Shown here piece after piece: positions 27,416-36,454 of a DNA stretch of 64,000 bases (positions are counted from its first letter, which is position 1; the number at the start of each line of letters is the position of its first letter). The stretch lies in contig CP136508.1 in the NCBI GenBank assembly GCA_008011715.2, positions 3,782,001-3,846,000 of the forward strand. The letters are read 5' to 3'. The position numbers were made by a program, and so were the translations under genes. Source of the stretch: [Empedobacter] haloabium. Its GTDB lineage: Bacteria > Pseudomonadota > Gammaproteobacteria > Burkholderiales > Burkholderiaceae_D. The notes under the pieces were generated by a model. It did not search any database and was not told the DNA's origin. It was given only the letters and a program-made list of their open reading frames with translations.

Positions 27416-28109
27416 ACTGCGCGACGTGCGCGCCGGCTATGGCGCCATCAACGTGTTGTGGGACGTGTCGCTGCGCTGCGCGGCCGGGCGCCTGACGACG
27501 ATCGTCGGCCCGAACGGCGCCGGCAAGACCACGCTGCTGCGCGCCCTGCTGGGCCTCGTGCCCGTCAGCCAGGGCGAAATCCGGCTGGATGGCCAGCGTA
27601 TCGACGGCACGCCGACCTGGCGCATGGCCGATGCCGGCGTGGCGATGGTGCCGGAGGGCCGCATGATCTTCCAGGCCATGACGGTGGAGGAAAACCTCGT
27701 CATGGGCGCCTACGCCAAGCCCCACCGCCCGCACGTGCGGGAGCGGCTGGCCGCCGCCTACGCCATGTTCCCGCGCCTGGCCGAGCGGCGCCGCCAGGCG
27801 GCCGGCTCGCTATCCGGCGGCGAGGCGCAAATGGTGGCGCTGGCGCGCGCGCTGATGGCCAACCCGCGCATCCTCGTCATCGACGAGCCTTCGCTGGGGC
27901 TGGCCCCGATCGTCGTCGCCGAGCTGTTCGAGGTGCTGGCGCGGCTCAAGGCCGAGGGACGCACCATCGTGCTGGTCGAGCAGAATACCGCGCAGGCGGT
28001 GGCGATCGCCGATCATGTGTGCCTGCTGCAGGGTGGACGCGTGGTGTTGTCGCAGCCGGCTGGGGAGGTGCGGTTGGAGGAGCTGCATGCTTTGTATTTC
28101 GGGCGGTAG
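27408..28109 (+). CDS. livF: Branched-chain-type ABC importer, ATPase LivF family
   Basis: This 233-residue ATPase has Walker A GPNGAGKTTLLRALLGLV, signature SLSGGEAQMVALARALM, Walker B ILVIDEPSLGLAPIV and H-loop IVLVEQNTAQA. It is the last gene of the acyl-CoA dehydrogenase-ligase-ABC run. Its stop codon (28107-28109) coincides with the end of recognisable similarity of a truncated Rhs N-terminal remnant on the opposite strand, so the accessory island inserted or was deleted right up to this gene. Confidence 0.9.
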   Translation: MLELRDVRAGYGAINVLWDVSLRCAAGRLTTIVGPNGAGKTTLLRALLGLVPVSQGEIRLDGQRIDGTPTWRMADAGVAMVPEGRMIFQAMTVEENLVMGAYAKPHRPHVRERLAAAYAMFPRLAERRRQAAGSLSGGEAQMVALARALMANPRILVIDEPSLGLAPIVVAELFEVLARLKAEGRTIVLVEQNTAQAVAIADHVCLLQGGRVVLSQPAGEVRLEELHALYFGR

Positions 28110-28500
28110 GACAGGTACAGCACCAGCGCCGTCAGGATGGCCTTCACCAGCAGGATTTCGCCTTTCGCGAACGTGTCCATCGCCTGGCGCATCAGCCGGA
28201 CGCGCTTCTTATGCGTGTCCTCCGGCAGCTCGCCGGCGCTCCAGGCGCAGGCGAAGCCCTGCGCGAACAGCTTGCAGAGGTCCGGCACCGTGCGGATCAT
28301 GTCCATCACCATCATGCCTAGGCCTATCCAAGTGAGAATCTCGGCGCCGAGCATGCCGCTGGCCGTGGCACCCAGCACGGAGCCGCCGTTCACGTAGATG
28401 GCACATCCGTCATTGTCTCGTGAAGCAGGGGCAACACTATCGGGAGATCGATGGCGGCGACGCGCTGTCTGAGCAGCTCGGCGCAGTACCGCTGCAAGGC
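28110..28500 (-). pseudogene. Truncated second copy of the Rhs-toxin N-terminal domain
   Basis: A stretch encoding GAEILTWIGLGMMVMDM and then RTVPDLCKLFAQGF, AWSAGELPED and LLVKAILTALVLYLS matches the N-terminal part of the Rhs protein at 32678-33898 nearly residue for residue. Similarity stops exactly at the livF stop codon. Upstream, nucleotide similarity continues to about 28500 but is out of frame after about 28400 (both copies share GTCTCGTG-AGCAG), so there is at least one frameshift. There is no start, no core and no tip. It is a relic of a tandem Rhs gene that lost most of its length. Confidence 0.75.
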
Positions 28501-28514
28501 GTCTAGTCTGCCGA

Positions 28515-29051
28515 TCAGACCCGAGGTTGAGTCGAAGTAAGATAAGCTTTTTCCTGTTCAATCCAGAACACATGCTCATCAATTACGTGGCGGTAATTGC
28601 TGTCCGAATGGTATTCGCTCTGGCTTGGTACAGTGTCGCTCTTCATCGATGTAGGGGCATCGTCCGGCCACCCCCACTGCGACCAAAATTCCGTCAAATC
28701 TAACAACCCGTAGACAGGATCCGAATCCAGCGATTGCAAATGTGTTTCCAACAACCAGCACCGCCAGACGCGCCTCGAATGCTCACGATTAATGTTTTCA
28801 GCGTCGCATAACCCTGAGAGAGCGGCTGAGAGCTCGCTCTTGTTGTGTATCGTCCCCTCCGCGAGCGTTACTACAACATCCAGTGCAGGATGTGTTATCG
28901 GAATTACTTCAAGCTCACCTTTGGAAAATAATGCCACGTCTATTGAATCGAGCCTCTCATCTGTACCAGGAACACCGACTACCCCCAACAGTAGCACTCC
29001 CCAGTCACACATATGAGCTGTAAGAATTTGCGAAAAAGCTTCACGTATCAT
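28515..29051 (-). CDS. Small acidic protein in Rhs island, possible second immunity protein
   Basis: This 178-residue protein is acidic and soluble, without signal peptide or membrane segments, and rich in Trp in its second half (WRCWLLETH, FWSQWGWPDD). I recognise no family. Its DNA is visibly AT-richer than the surrounding chromosome. It starts 10 bases after the stop of the preceding small gene and ends just before the truncated Rhs remnant. By position it could be an immunity protein for the lost second toxin or an additional one for the current toxin; this is inference only. Confidence 0.6.
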   Translation of the reverse strand: MIREAFSQILTAHMCDWGVLLLGVVGVPGTDERLDSIDVALFSKGELEVIPITHPALDVVVTLAEGTIHNKSELSAALSGLCDAENINREHSRRVWRCWLLETHLQSLDSDPVYGLLDLTEFWSQWGWPDDAPTSMKSDTVPSQSEYHSDSNYRHVIDEHVFWIEQEKAYLTSTQPRV

Positions 29052-29061
29052 GGCCTGCTGA

Positions 29062-29442
29062 CTAGATAACGACAGCTCCGCTTATCGGTTCGCTCGGCGG
29101 ATGCTTTTCATACACTTCCTCGGCGACAATTTTAACTATTTCTTGATCCTCCCACGCTTCCGTGAATGAATATTCATTAAACCTATCAAACTCGTCTTCC
29201 CCTGCCGCCTTGCAAGATTCTTGTACATAAGCTCCACCTTTCTGAGTACGGCCATGACTCAGGGCTCTTCCGTGTGGACTTGCAAAAAAGCAGCTAATCG
29301 CATTTTTAAATACGAGAGTACGCGAAAATCCTTGCCAATCTAAATAGTCAATTTCGACGGTTAGCCGCGTGACACGTAGATCTGTCACATTCGCGTCACT
29401 AAGTTGTAATTTATTAAAATCCAGCATCATAGTAGCAATCAT
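29062..29442 (-). CDS. Putative immunity protein for the Rhs toxin
   Basis: This 126-residue soluble protein overlaps the Rhs toxin stop codon by four bases (ATGA), the usual arrangement of a polymorphic toxin and its immunity gene. It has no signal peptide. It starts with MLDFNKLQLSDANVTDLRV, a beta-rich pattern, and ends with an acidic stretch (AEEVYEKHPPSEPISG). I do not recognise a named immunity family. An alternative start five or six codons later (MMLDF) is possible. AT-rich composition matches the toxin tip. Confidence 0.65.
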   Translation of the reverse strand: MIATMMLDFNKLQLSDANVTDLRVTRLTVEIDYLDWQGFSRTLVFKNAISCFFASPHGRALSHGRTQKGGAYVQESCKAAGEDEFDRFNEYSFTEAWEDQEIVKIVAEEVYEKHPPSEPISGAVVI

Positions 29443-32400
29443 TTGTAGTCAGGAAATTCCTCTCCGGCCAGGAATCCTTTTCCTGAGCCCAGCCTATAAC
29501 CTGGTGGTTCCGGTTTGGTAATCAAACCGTTCTTGCTAGCATTGTTCCACGAGACGCCGTCTGGTTTAATTTCAACGTGAAAATGCTCACCATGATGCCG
29601 AGGATTATAGCCAGCGGAACCAGGGCTCAGCCCCTCAGGATGGCTCTCAAACCGGATTCTGGTGTTAGCATTTGGCTCCCACACTACCCTCTTCGTGCCA
29701 TCCGGCGTGACACCAATTTTCTTCGGCTGCACCCCAAGCATCTCGGTAAGTTCTTCTGGCGTCGCAGGGAATGACAGCCTACCGGACTTTGCCGCGCCGC
29801 TTGCTGCCCCATCTCCATTACATGGGGCCAGCCCTAATGGGTCAACCCATCCAATCGGGTTCTGCGCGAACCGATAGGTATTCGCGCCGCCGCGAAGACC
29901 TATTGGATCGATGGAGACGAAGCGGCCTGTGTCCGGATCATAATACCGAAAGCGATTATAATGCAGTCCGGTTTCCGCATCGCAGTACTGCCCTTGGGAG
30001 CGTACTGGCTGTGCTAATGCATGATCATCGGACTGCTCAGCCGCCGCCAGCGAGCTGACTTCATCAGAGACTGCGACAACATTCCCCCATGTTCGATAGG
30101 ACGCAGCCCAAATAATAGAACCAGCCGAATTCGTTAGCTCACGTGGTGTGCCATGGTGATCCAAGTGCAGATGGCGCACTTCGGCTGGTATGACGATATG
30201 TTCCGTAAGCAGAGAATCTATTCGAGCCAAGGGCACAAACTCATGCTCGCCATAGACATAAGTCCGAGCATGACTCCCCCGCTGTTCACAAAGCAACCGG
30301 TTCCCATCCCAAACAAATCGCGTAACCCCAAACGCATCCTTCTTCGCAATCCGCCGCCCGAACGGATCATAGGCATACCGCACCGTCCGCGCAGTATCGG
30401 ACGAGTTCCGCGCCACGATGCTCTTGACCATCTGATGCGCGGCATTCCACTCGAAGCGCATCCGCGTATGCTTGCCGATCAGCTTCTCGACGACATTGCC
30501 ATGCTCGTCGTAGTCGTAACGCTTGTCCTCGTAGACCCGGATCCGGTTGCCCTCGACGCGCCCCACGGAAGCGACAGTGGTATCGAGCAGGTTATGCGCC
30601 GGGTCGAACGCGAAGCGCTCGGTGAGGTTCGGCTGCACCGCCGACAGGATGCGCCCGATCGGATCGTAGCTGTAGCGCGTGACGCCATTGCGCTGGTCGT
30701 CGATCGACACCAGGTTGCCGACTTCGTCGTACTCGTACTTGCGCGCGATAACGGGAGCAGCGCCTTCGCCGGCAGTCGGCACGACGGCGCTCTGCGACAA
30801 CAGCCGTCCCACCGGGTCGTACTGGAACTGGCTGATCAGCGCCCCCTGCGTGCGGCTGATCATCCGGTGCGCCCGATCCCGTTCGATATCGGTGATCAGT
30901 TCTCCGTCCAGGTTGATCTGGTGCAGGTGCCCCGAGCCGTAATAGAGATTGTTGAGGACGCGCCCATCGGGCAGGGTGGTCTGCACACGGTTGCCCAGCT
31001 CGTCGTAGGCGTGGCGCAGCGATGACGTCGTGCCGGAAGCTTCGGTCTGCTCCCAGGTCAGCTGGCCCAGCGCGTCGTACGCCATCGTGACGGTCGCGTC
31101 GGCATTGATCGCCTGGGTCATGCGGCCCAGCGCATCGTAGGCAAAGCGCAGCCGCAGTTGCTGGGCCTGGGCGATGCCGGTCACGCGCGAGATTTCCTTC
31201 TCGACCAGCTGGCCCAGGCCGTCGCGCACATACGTCGTGGCGATCGGCGTGTATTCGGTGCGCGGCGCGCAGCCCAGTTCTTCCTTGCCGACCAGCAGGC
31301 CGCTGCCGTCGTAGCGGTAGCGTGTCAGGCGCGCGTCGAAGCTGGTTTCCTCGGCCAGGCGATCGAACTCGTCGTAGACGAAGCGGTGGACGTCGCCGTT
31401 CTCGTTGATCAGCTGGGCGATGCGGCGCGCCGTGTCGTAGCGGTATTCCAGCACGCCGCCGCGCGCGTCGATCCGTTTTAATGGCTTGCCGTCGCGATCG
31501 AGTTCGTAGGCCGTGCGGTGGCCGGCCGGGTCGATGTGAGCGACGAGGCGGCCCAGCCGGTCGTATTCGTAACGCTCCGTGCTGCCGTCCGCGTGCGTCA
31601 CTGCCTGCAGTCGGCCGAGGGCGTCGTAGGTATATGTGCTGGCGTTGCCGAGCGGGTCGAGCGCGCGCACCAGCCGGTCTTCGGCATCGTAGCTGAAATG
31701 GCTGGTGCTGCCCGAGCAGTCCGTGTACGAAATCAGCTGGCCGGCGCGGTTGTAGTCCAGCAGCTTGACGCCGCCGCGCGCGTCGGTCACCTTGACCGGC
31801 AGGCCGCGGTCGTCGTACTGGTACGCGGTGCGCTGGCCCAGCGCGTTCGTCACGCTGGTCAGGTTGCCCAGCGCGTCATAGCGCAAGGTGGTCGTGTTGC
31901 CCAGGGCATCCGTGATCAATGCCGGCTTGTCGAAACGGCCGTCGTAGACGATGCCGGTGCCCCGGTCGCCGCGTTCGACACGGATCACGCGGCTGCGCTC
32001 GTCGTAGCGGTAGCGCACCGTGCGGCCGGCCGGGTCCTTCAGCTGCAGCAGGTTGCCGTTGGCATCGAGCTTGTAGCTGGTGCCGCCGCCGGCCGCATCC
32101 AGCTTTGCGATCAGGCGCCCGCGCAGGTCGAAGCGGTATTTTTCGATGCGGCCCAGCTGGTCGGTGACCACCGTCTCGTGCGGCAGGTACTCGAACTGCC
32201 ACCACTGGCCCAGGTTGGTCCAGTTGCGCAGCACCTTGCCGCTGGGGTCCTCGATGTCGTACTCATAGCGCGAAACAATGCCGTCCGGCTGGCCGTGTTC
32301 GACCAGGATGTGGTGGCGATAAGCGAACTGGCGCATCACGTCGCCGGCGCGGTTGCGCACGCGGCGCAGGTCGCCCTGTTCGTCGTATTCGTAGCGCACC

Positions 32401-32927
32401 AGCGTTTGCGCCGCCTGCTCCGGCGACGCGGGCAGCAGGGTGACGGACAGCAGCCGCACGTCGCCGCGCACCTGGCCGAATTCCAGCGCCAGGCTGTGGC
32501 CCGCGCTGTCCTCAATGCGGGCCGGCAGCTGGCGGGCGTCGTACTCGACGCGGATATGGTTGCTGTTGGCGTCCTGCCAGCCCGTCAGGCGGGCGATGCC
32601 GCCGCCGTGCAGGATGGCGAACTGGGTGCGCAAGCCGTCGTGGTCGGCCAGCTCGAACACCGATTCCTCGGTGCGGATCAGCGTGATCTGCTCGGACGGC
32701 GAATGGATAGCCTCGCCCACCCGCGGCAGCGAGAACGTGATCTCCCGCTCGAACGCATCCATGACGATGACTTCGTCGGCGCTGACCTGCAGCGTGTCGC
32801 CGACCGGCAGCGACCAGCCCTGGCCCAGCCAGCCGACCTTGCGCAGCGCGGAACTGTAGCTGCGCTGCCAGACGATCGGCAGCGGCGCCGGCAAGGTGAA
32901 ATCGAGCTCCAGCTCACCGAGCAGCAC
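29439..32927 (-). CDS. Rhs repeat polymorphic toxin, core and C-terminal tip (5' part in another frame)
   Basis: This frame encodes an Rhs core with many YD repeats (such as YDALGRLQAVTHADG and YDRLGRLVAHIDPAG), the hyperconserved end RYYDPDTGRFVSIDPIGLRGG and the NPIGWVDPLGLA boundary. After it comes a ~129-residue variable tip with an HHGEHFHVE motif (residues ~1112-1120), presumably the toxin. At the left end the Rhs start block PVNPNTGSKVLLGELELDF is present, and the frame opens only a short distance upstream of that. The N-terminal half of the protein lies in the frame of the adjacent entry, joined by a -1 shift within about 32940-32990. The intact protein would have about 1,490 residues. 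The listed start is a conventional GTG and is probably not the true start. Confidence 0.82.
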   Translation of the reverse strand: MLLGELELDFTLPAPLPIVWQRSYSSALRKVGWLGQGWSLPVGDTLQVSADEVIVMDAFEREITFSLPRVGEAIHSPSEQITLIRTEESVFELADHDGLRTQFAILHGGGIARLTGWQDANSNHIRVEYDARQLPARIEDSAGHSLALEFGQVRGDVRLLSVTLLPASPEQAAQTLVRYEYDEQGDLRRVRNRAGDVMRQFAYRHHILVEHGQPDGIVSRYEYDIEDPSGKVLRNWTNLGQWWQFEYLPHETVVTDQLGRIEKYRFDLRGRLIAKLDAAGGGTSYKLDANGNLLQLKDPAGRTVRYRYDERSRVIRVERGDRGTGIVYDGRFDKPALITDALGNTTTLRYDALGNLTSVTNALGQRTAYQYDDRGLPVKVTDARGGVKLLDYNRAGQLISYTDCSGSTSHFSYDAEDRLVRALDPLGNASTYTYDALGRLQAVTHADGSTERYEYDRLGRLVAHIDPAGHRTAYELDRDGKPLKRIDARGGVLEYRYDTARRIAQLINENGDVHRFVYDEFDRLAEETSFDARLTRYRYDGSGLLVGKEELGCAPRTEYTPIATTYVRDGLGQLVEKEISRVTGIAQAQQLRLRFAYDALGRMTQAINADATVTMAYDALGQLTWEQTEASGTTSSLRHAYDELGNRVQTTLPDGRVLNNLYYGSGHLHQINLDGELITDIERDRAHRMISRTQGALISQFQYDPVGRLLSQSAVVPTAGEGAAPVIARKYEYDEVGNLVSIDDQRNGVTRYSYDPIGRILSAVQPNLTERFAFDPAHNLLDTTVASVGRVEGNRIRVYEDKRYDYDEHGNVVEKLIGKHTRMRFEWNAAHQMVKSIVARNSSDTARTVRYAYDPFGRRIAKKDAFGVTRFVWDGNRLLCEQRGSHARTYVYGEHEFVPLARIDSLLTEHIVIPAEVRHLHLDHHGTPRELTNSAGSIIWAASYRTWGNVVAVSDEVSSLAAAEQSDDHALAQPVRSQGQYCDAETGLHYNRFRYYDPDTGRFVSIDPIGLRGGANTYRFAQNPIGWVDPLGLAPCNGDGAASGAAKSGRLSFPATPEELTEMLGVQPKKIGVTPDGTKRVVWEPNANTRIRFESHPEGLSPGSAGYNPRHHGEHFHVEIKPDGVSWNNASKNGLITKPEPPGYRLGSGKGFLAGEEFPDYK

Positions 32928-33898
32928 CTTGCTGCCCGTGTTCGGATTGACGGGCTGGCGACCAGCAGGCAGGGTGGCTCGCGCTTGGCTTCACCGCGCT
33001 TGACCGGCGCAGTCTCGGCCGGTTTCGGCGCTTCCGGTTTCGCGGCCACGGTTTTCGGCGCGCCGCCCTCGGCGGCGCCCTGCGCGCTGGCGACCTTGGG
33101 CTGCAGGTTCGGGTGGTGCAGCAGCCTGTCGCGGTTCTGGCCCACCCATTCGGCGAAGCGCGGCCCGAGCCGGCTTTTCGACAGGTTCTGCACCAGCATC
33201 GAGTTCGACACCTGGCCGCGCGAGAGGTACAGCACCAGCGCCGTCAGGATCGCCTTGACCAGCAGCAGCTCGCCGCGCGCGAAGCAATCGGTGGCGCGGT
33301 ACATCAGCTCGACGTGCTTGCCGTGCGCATCCTCCGGCAGTTCGCCGGCGCTCCAGGCAGTGGCAAAGCCCTCGGCGAACAGCTTGCACAGGTCCGGCAC
33401 GGTACGGCTCATGTCCATCACCAGCATGCCCAGGCCCATCCAGACCAGGATCTCGGTGCCGATGGCCAGGCCTGCCTGCGCGCCCACGGCGGCACCGGGA
33501 ATGGCACCGACACCGCCGGCCAACGCGCCGATGGCGCCACCGGCCGCCGCGCCCAATACCGCGCCGCCGCCCAGGTACACGGCCATCTGCTTCATCGTCT
33601 CGTGCAGCAGGTGGGTCACCATGGTGAAGTCGATGCCCTCGAACTGCTGCTTGAGCAGCGCGGCAAAGCGGGGGCGGGACCGGTCCAGCGCTTCCTGCAC
33701 CGCCCGCACCGAGCGTACGCCGTCCAGCTGCAGCGCCGCATGGCCGACCGCCGCCAGCGAGGCGCCGGCCTGGTTCGACCAGCGCTCCAGGCGTTCGGCG
33801 ATATCGGCGCGGGTCTGGGCGCCCAGCTCGGCATACTGGCGCTGGATCGTGTAGAGCGAGCGGGTGAACTCGAAGAAGCTGTTGCGGGAATCTGGCAT
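32678..33898 (-). CDS. Rhs toxin N-terminal domain (frame-separated from the Rhs core)
   Basis: Residues 1-~310 form the real product: a helical start (MPDSRNSFFEFTRSLYTIQ), a glycine-rich double hydrophobic hairpin (AAAGGAIGALAGGVGAIPG, then GTEILVWMGLGMLVMDM), and a proline/alanine-rich linker ending in PVKRGEAKREPPC. Beyond that, this frame runs through the Rhs start block in the wrong frame and yields an arginine-rich, unnatural tail. The frame of the core is one base back. A second, truncated copy of this domain lies at 28110-28500. The hydrophobic hairpin is the kind of N-terminal segment that T6SS Rhs effectors use for chaperone-bound secretion; that role is inferred. Confidence 0.78.
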   Translation of the reverse strand: MPDSRNSFFEFTRSLYTIQRQYAELGAQTRADIAERLERWSNQAGASLAAVGHAALQLDGVRSVRAVQEALDRSRPRFAALLKQQFEGIDFTMVTHLLHETMKQMAVYLGGGAVLGAAAGGAIGALAGGVGAIPGAAVGAQAGLAIGTEILVWMGLGMLVMDMSRTVPDLCKLFAEGFATAWSAGELPEDAHGKHVELMYRATDCFARGELLLVKAILTALVLYLSRGQVSNSMLVQNLSKSRLGPRFAEWVGQNRDRLLHHPNLQPKVASAQGAAEGGAPKTVAAKPEAPKPAETAPVKRGEAKREPPCLLVASPSIRTRAARCCSVSWSSISPCRRRCRSSGSAATVPRCARSAGWARAGRCRSATRCRSAPTKSSSWMRSSGRSRSRCRGWARLSIRRPSRSR

Positions 33899-33985
33899 GG
33901 TGTCTCTAGAGGAACTGACCAGCGGATGGCTGCAAGGCGACAGTATAGGCAATATTATCAAGAATCCATGGCCGCGCCGCCGGCG

Positions 33986-34816
33986 TCAGCGCGCCTGCTG
34001 GCTTTTCCAGTACTCCAGCGGCGAGCGCCCCACCAGCGCCGTGAAGCCGCGCGTCAGGTGGGCCTGGTCGAAGAAGCCCAGCTCCTGGGCCAGCAGCGCC
34101 AGGTCGACCGGCCCGGGGCGCGCCAGCCGCGCCGCCGCCTCTTGCAAGCGAAAGCGCTGGATCACCCACTTCGGCGGCACGCCGACATAGGTGCGGAACA
34201 GGCGCTGCAGCGCGCGCTCGTCCAGGCCCACCGCTTGCGCCAGCGCCGCCACGCTGACAGGACCGCGTTCGGCCTGGGCCGCCAGCACGGCACGTTCGGC
34301 CAGGGCTGCGCGCGGGTCGAGCGCCAGCGTGTGCACATGCGGCGCCAGCAGCGCCTGTGCGGCGGCGACCAGCGCGGCATCGCCGCGTATGTCCGCCACC
34401 GCGCCCTCCAGCGCGGCCGCCGTCTCGCCCATCAGCTCGCACGCGGGCAGCACCCGCCCCGTGAGCGCGGCACTGTCGCCCGCCACGAACGCCCGCGCGC
34501 CGCCCGGGCGCAGGCGCACACCCAGCACGCGGCCCTGCCCTGCCACCGTCTTGTCGAACGGTCCCAGTACCACGCCGTGCAATGCCGACTGGCCGGCCTC
34601 GAAAGCCAGGTGCACGTTCGGGTACGGCAGCACGCGCTGCGTCTGCGCCGGCTGGCCGCGCAGGTCCCATGTGACGATCCAGAAGTATTCGATGCAGTGC
34701 GCCAGCGCCGGCGTGGGCGCATGCTGGCGCAGGCTGATACGGCGGGCAGCGCCCGCGGGGTCCACCACGCCCTTCGGCGTGCTGTGCGGCTTGTCGTTTT
34801 TTTCCAATCCCTGCAT
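33986..34816 (-). CDS. AraC-family transcriptional regulator
   Basis: This 276-residue protein has an N-terminal sensor domain (EYFWIVTWDLRGQPAQTQRVLPYPN onward, HLAFEAG) and a C-terminal AraC double helix-turn-helix (VAALAQAVGLDERALQRLFRTYVGVPPK; LLAQELGFFDQAHLTRGFTALVGRSP). The ATG at 34816 is 48 bases from the divergent DUF3224 gene, which is a likely target. The sensor type is typical of regulators of small stress or detoxification genes. Confidence 0.85.
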   Translation of the reverse strand: MQGLEKNDKPHSTPKGVVDPAGAARRISLRQHAPTPALAHCIEYFWIVTWDLRGQPAQTQRVLPYPNVHLAFEAGQSALHGVVLGPFDKTVAGQGRVLGVRLRPGGARAFVAGDSAALTGRVLPACELMGETAAALEGAVADIRGDAALVAAAQALLAPHVHTLALDPRAALAERAVLAAQAERGPVSVAALAQAVGLDERALQRLFRTYVGVPPKWVIQRFRLQEAAARLARPGPVDLALLAQELGFFDQAHLTRGFTALVGRSPLEYWKSQQAR

Positions 34817-34864
34817 CCTGGTGCTGACTAGACTGGCGCAATTATCAACGATGGAGACCGACCG

Positions 34865-35272
34865 ATGACATCTTCCAGCGCGACAGGGACCTTCGCTATC
34901 GCCTATATCCCGGCCGGCGTGTGGGCCGGCATGGACGAAACGTGCGCCCGCATGACCTTCAGGAAGACTTACGCCGGTGCGCTCGCGGGAACGAGCGACG
35001 GCACCATGCTGACGGCCGGCGACCCGGCCACGGGCAATGCAGGCTACGTGGCCATGGAGCGCTTTACGGGGACGCTGGCGGGACGCTCCGGCAGCTTCGT
35101 GCTGCAGCACGCCGGCATGATGCGGGACCGGCACGATGCGTTGCACGTGCTCGTCACGCCGGGCTCCGGCACGGGAGAACTGGCCGGCATCGCCGGCACC
35201 ATGGCGATCGCGGCGGACAGCGGCGGCAGCCGTTACACGTTCGACTTTACGCTGACGGCCTACAGCGCGTAG
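34865..35272 (+). CDS. DUF3224 family protein (allene oxide cyclase-like barrel)
   Basis: This 135-residue protein matches DUF3224, a small beta-barrel family: FRKTYAGALAGTSDGTML, YVAMERFTGTLAGRSGSFVLQHAG, VTPGSGTGELAGIAGTM and YTFDFTL. No catalytic function is established for the family. The start has GAGACCGACCG upstream. It diverges from an AraC regulator and its 3' end overlaps the convergent membrane gene by 13 bases. Confidence 0.85.
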   Translation: MTSSSATGTFAIAYIPAGVWAGMDETCARMTFRKTYAGALAGTSDGTMLTAGDPATGNAGYVAMERFTGTLAGRSGSFVLQHAGMMRDRHDALHVLVTPGSGTGELAGIAGTMAIAADSGGSRYTFDFTLTAYSA

Positions 35273-35841
35273 CCGACCACCACATAGAAATGCGGGGCGA
35301 CCGGGTAGACCTGGTCGGCTTCCGCCAGCTTGCCCTGGTGCGGCTTGACGCGTCGCGCCAGGGCATCGCTTTCGTCATAGACCAAGGTGGTGCTGGCGAC
35401 CGGCTGGGTCTCCCAGCGCCATTCGCGGTAGCGCCGCCCCGTCTCCGCGTCGATGGGCGCGCGCGCCGCCTCGGCCCGATAGGCTGGCGCCTTCGCCAGG
35501 AAGCGCGCCGTGTGCACGGCCTGGATCTGCGTCGCCCGCAGCGGCGTCAGGTAGACCGCCGCCAGGGCCGCCCCGGCGAGCAGGCAGCATGCCGCGGCAA
35601 GCAGCCTGCGTCCCCAGAAGTTCTTCAAGGTCAGCAAGATCAGCAGCGCCAGCGTGATACCGACCGGCACCGCCGTCGGCACCCGGTCGGCCCGGTAGAA
35701 CAGCAGGCCGTCGACGACCAGCGCGGCCACGGCCAGCAGGAACGGGAACAGCAGCGGCAGCACGCGCGGCCGCCCGCCTGGGGCGCGCAGGTTGCCGGTG
35801 GCAGGGGTCGCACGGCGTTCGGTCGGCGTCGCGGCGGTCAT
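35260..35841 (-). CDS. Membrane protein of unknown function
   Basis: This 193-residue protein has three hydrophobic segments at residues ~28-47, 58-76 and 80-97, and a soluble C-terminal half with DAETGRRYREWRWETQP. It is preceded by a charged N-terminus (TERRATPATGNLRAPGGRP). I recognise no family. It ends by overlapping the DUF3224 gene on the other strand. Confidence 0.65.
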   Translation of the reverse strand: MTAATPTERRATPATGNLRAPGGRPRVLPLLFPFLLAVAALVVDGLLFYRADRVPTAVPVGITLALLILLTLKNFWGRRLLAAACCLLAGAALAAVYLTPLRATQIQAVHTARFLAKAPAYRAEAARAPIDAETGRRYREWRWETQPVASTTLVYDESDALARRVKPHQGKLAEADQVYPVAPHFYVVVGYAL

Positions 35842-35918
35842 CGGAACCTCGTCGTTGGGGGGGATGACCTATTCTAGCGGACATTGCCGCCGCGCCGCGA
35901 CCGGAGCGCCAGCGCCCC

Positions 35919-36239
35919 TCAGCCGTGCACCAGCCGGGTGATCTCGATCAGCTGCTGGCGGTAGATTTCGGCCAGCCGGGTGACGGTTTCGTGCAGCGCC
36001 GGGTCGGCGGGACTGTAGGCCAGCTGGCCATCGCTGGTGCTCACGCAGAAGCCGCGCGCGGCCAGTTCGGCAACGATCTGCTGCGCCTGCGCGACGCCCT
36101 GCAGGTACAGCCGGCGCGCGATGGCCTCGGCGCTCCAGATCTGGTCGGGCGCCGCGTGGACGAGCAATAGTGCTTCAAGGAAGGGGACAGAGGGCAGCGT
36201 CAGGATGAAGCTGCGCAGTTCGGGGCTTAACTCCTGCAT
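35919..36239 (-). CDS. Small winged-helix-like protein
   Basis: This 106-residue protein (MQELSPELRSFILTL) looks helical and has a winged-helix pattern: WSAEAIARRLYL, then AQQIVAELAARGFCV and DGQLAYSP. No family name is recognised. The ATG at 36239 follows GAAGAAAGA; an earlier in-frame start exists 13 codons upstream. It could be a small DNA-binding regulator, but the sequence alone does not prove this. Confidence 0.55.
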   Translation of the reverse strand: MQELSPELRSFILTLPSVPFLEALLLVHAAPDQIWSAEAIARRLYLQGVAQAQQIVAELAARGFCVSTSDGQLAYSPADPALHETVTRLAEIYRQQLIEITRLVHG

Positions 36240-36454
36240 TCTTTCTTCGCTTCCGATGCCGGCGATGCACGCGAGCACGCGCGACCGGCCTGTTGTGAGG
36301 CACGGACCTGCCTCGGGTAAGGGAGCCGCGCATCGAATTTGCCCGGCCCGGTAAACCTTTATGCCGCCCGGCGCGTTGATGGGACGGCTTTCATAGCCGC
36401 AAATTATATTCCTAAAAATCTATTTGTGCCAGACGACAAGGAGCGCACTGCAAC

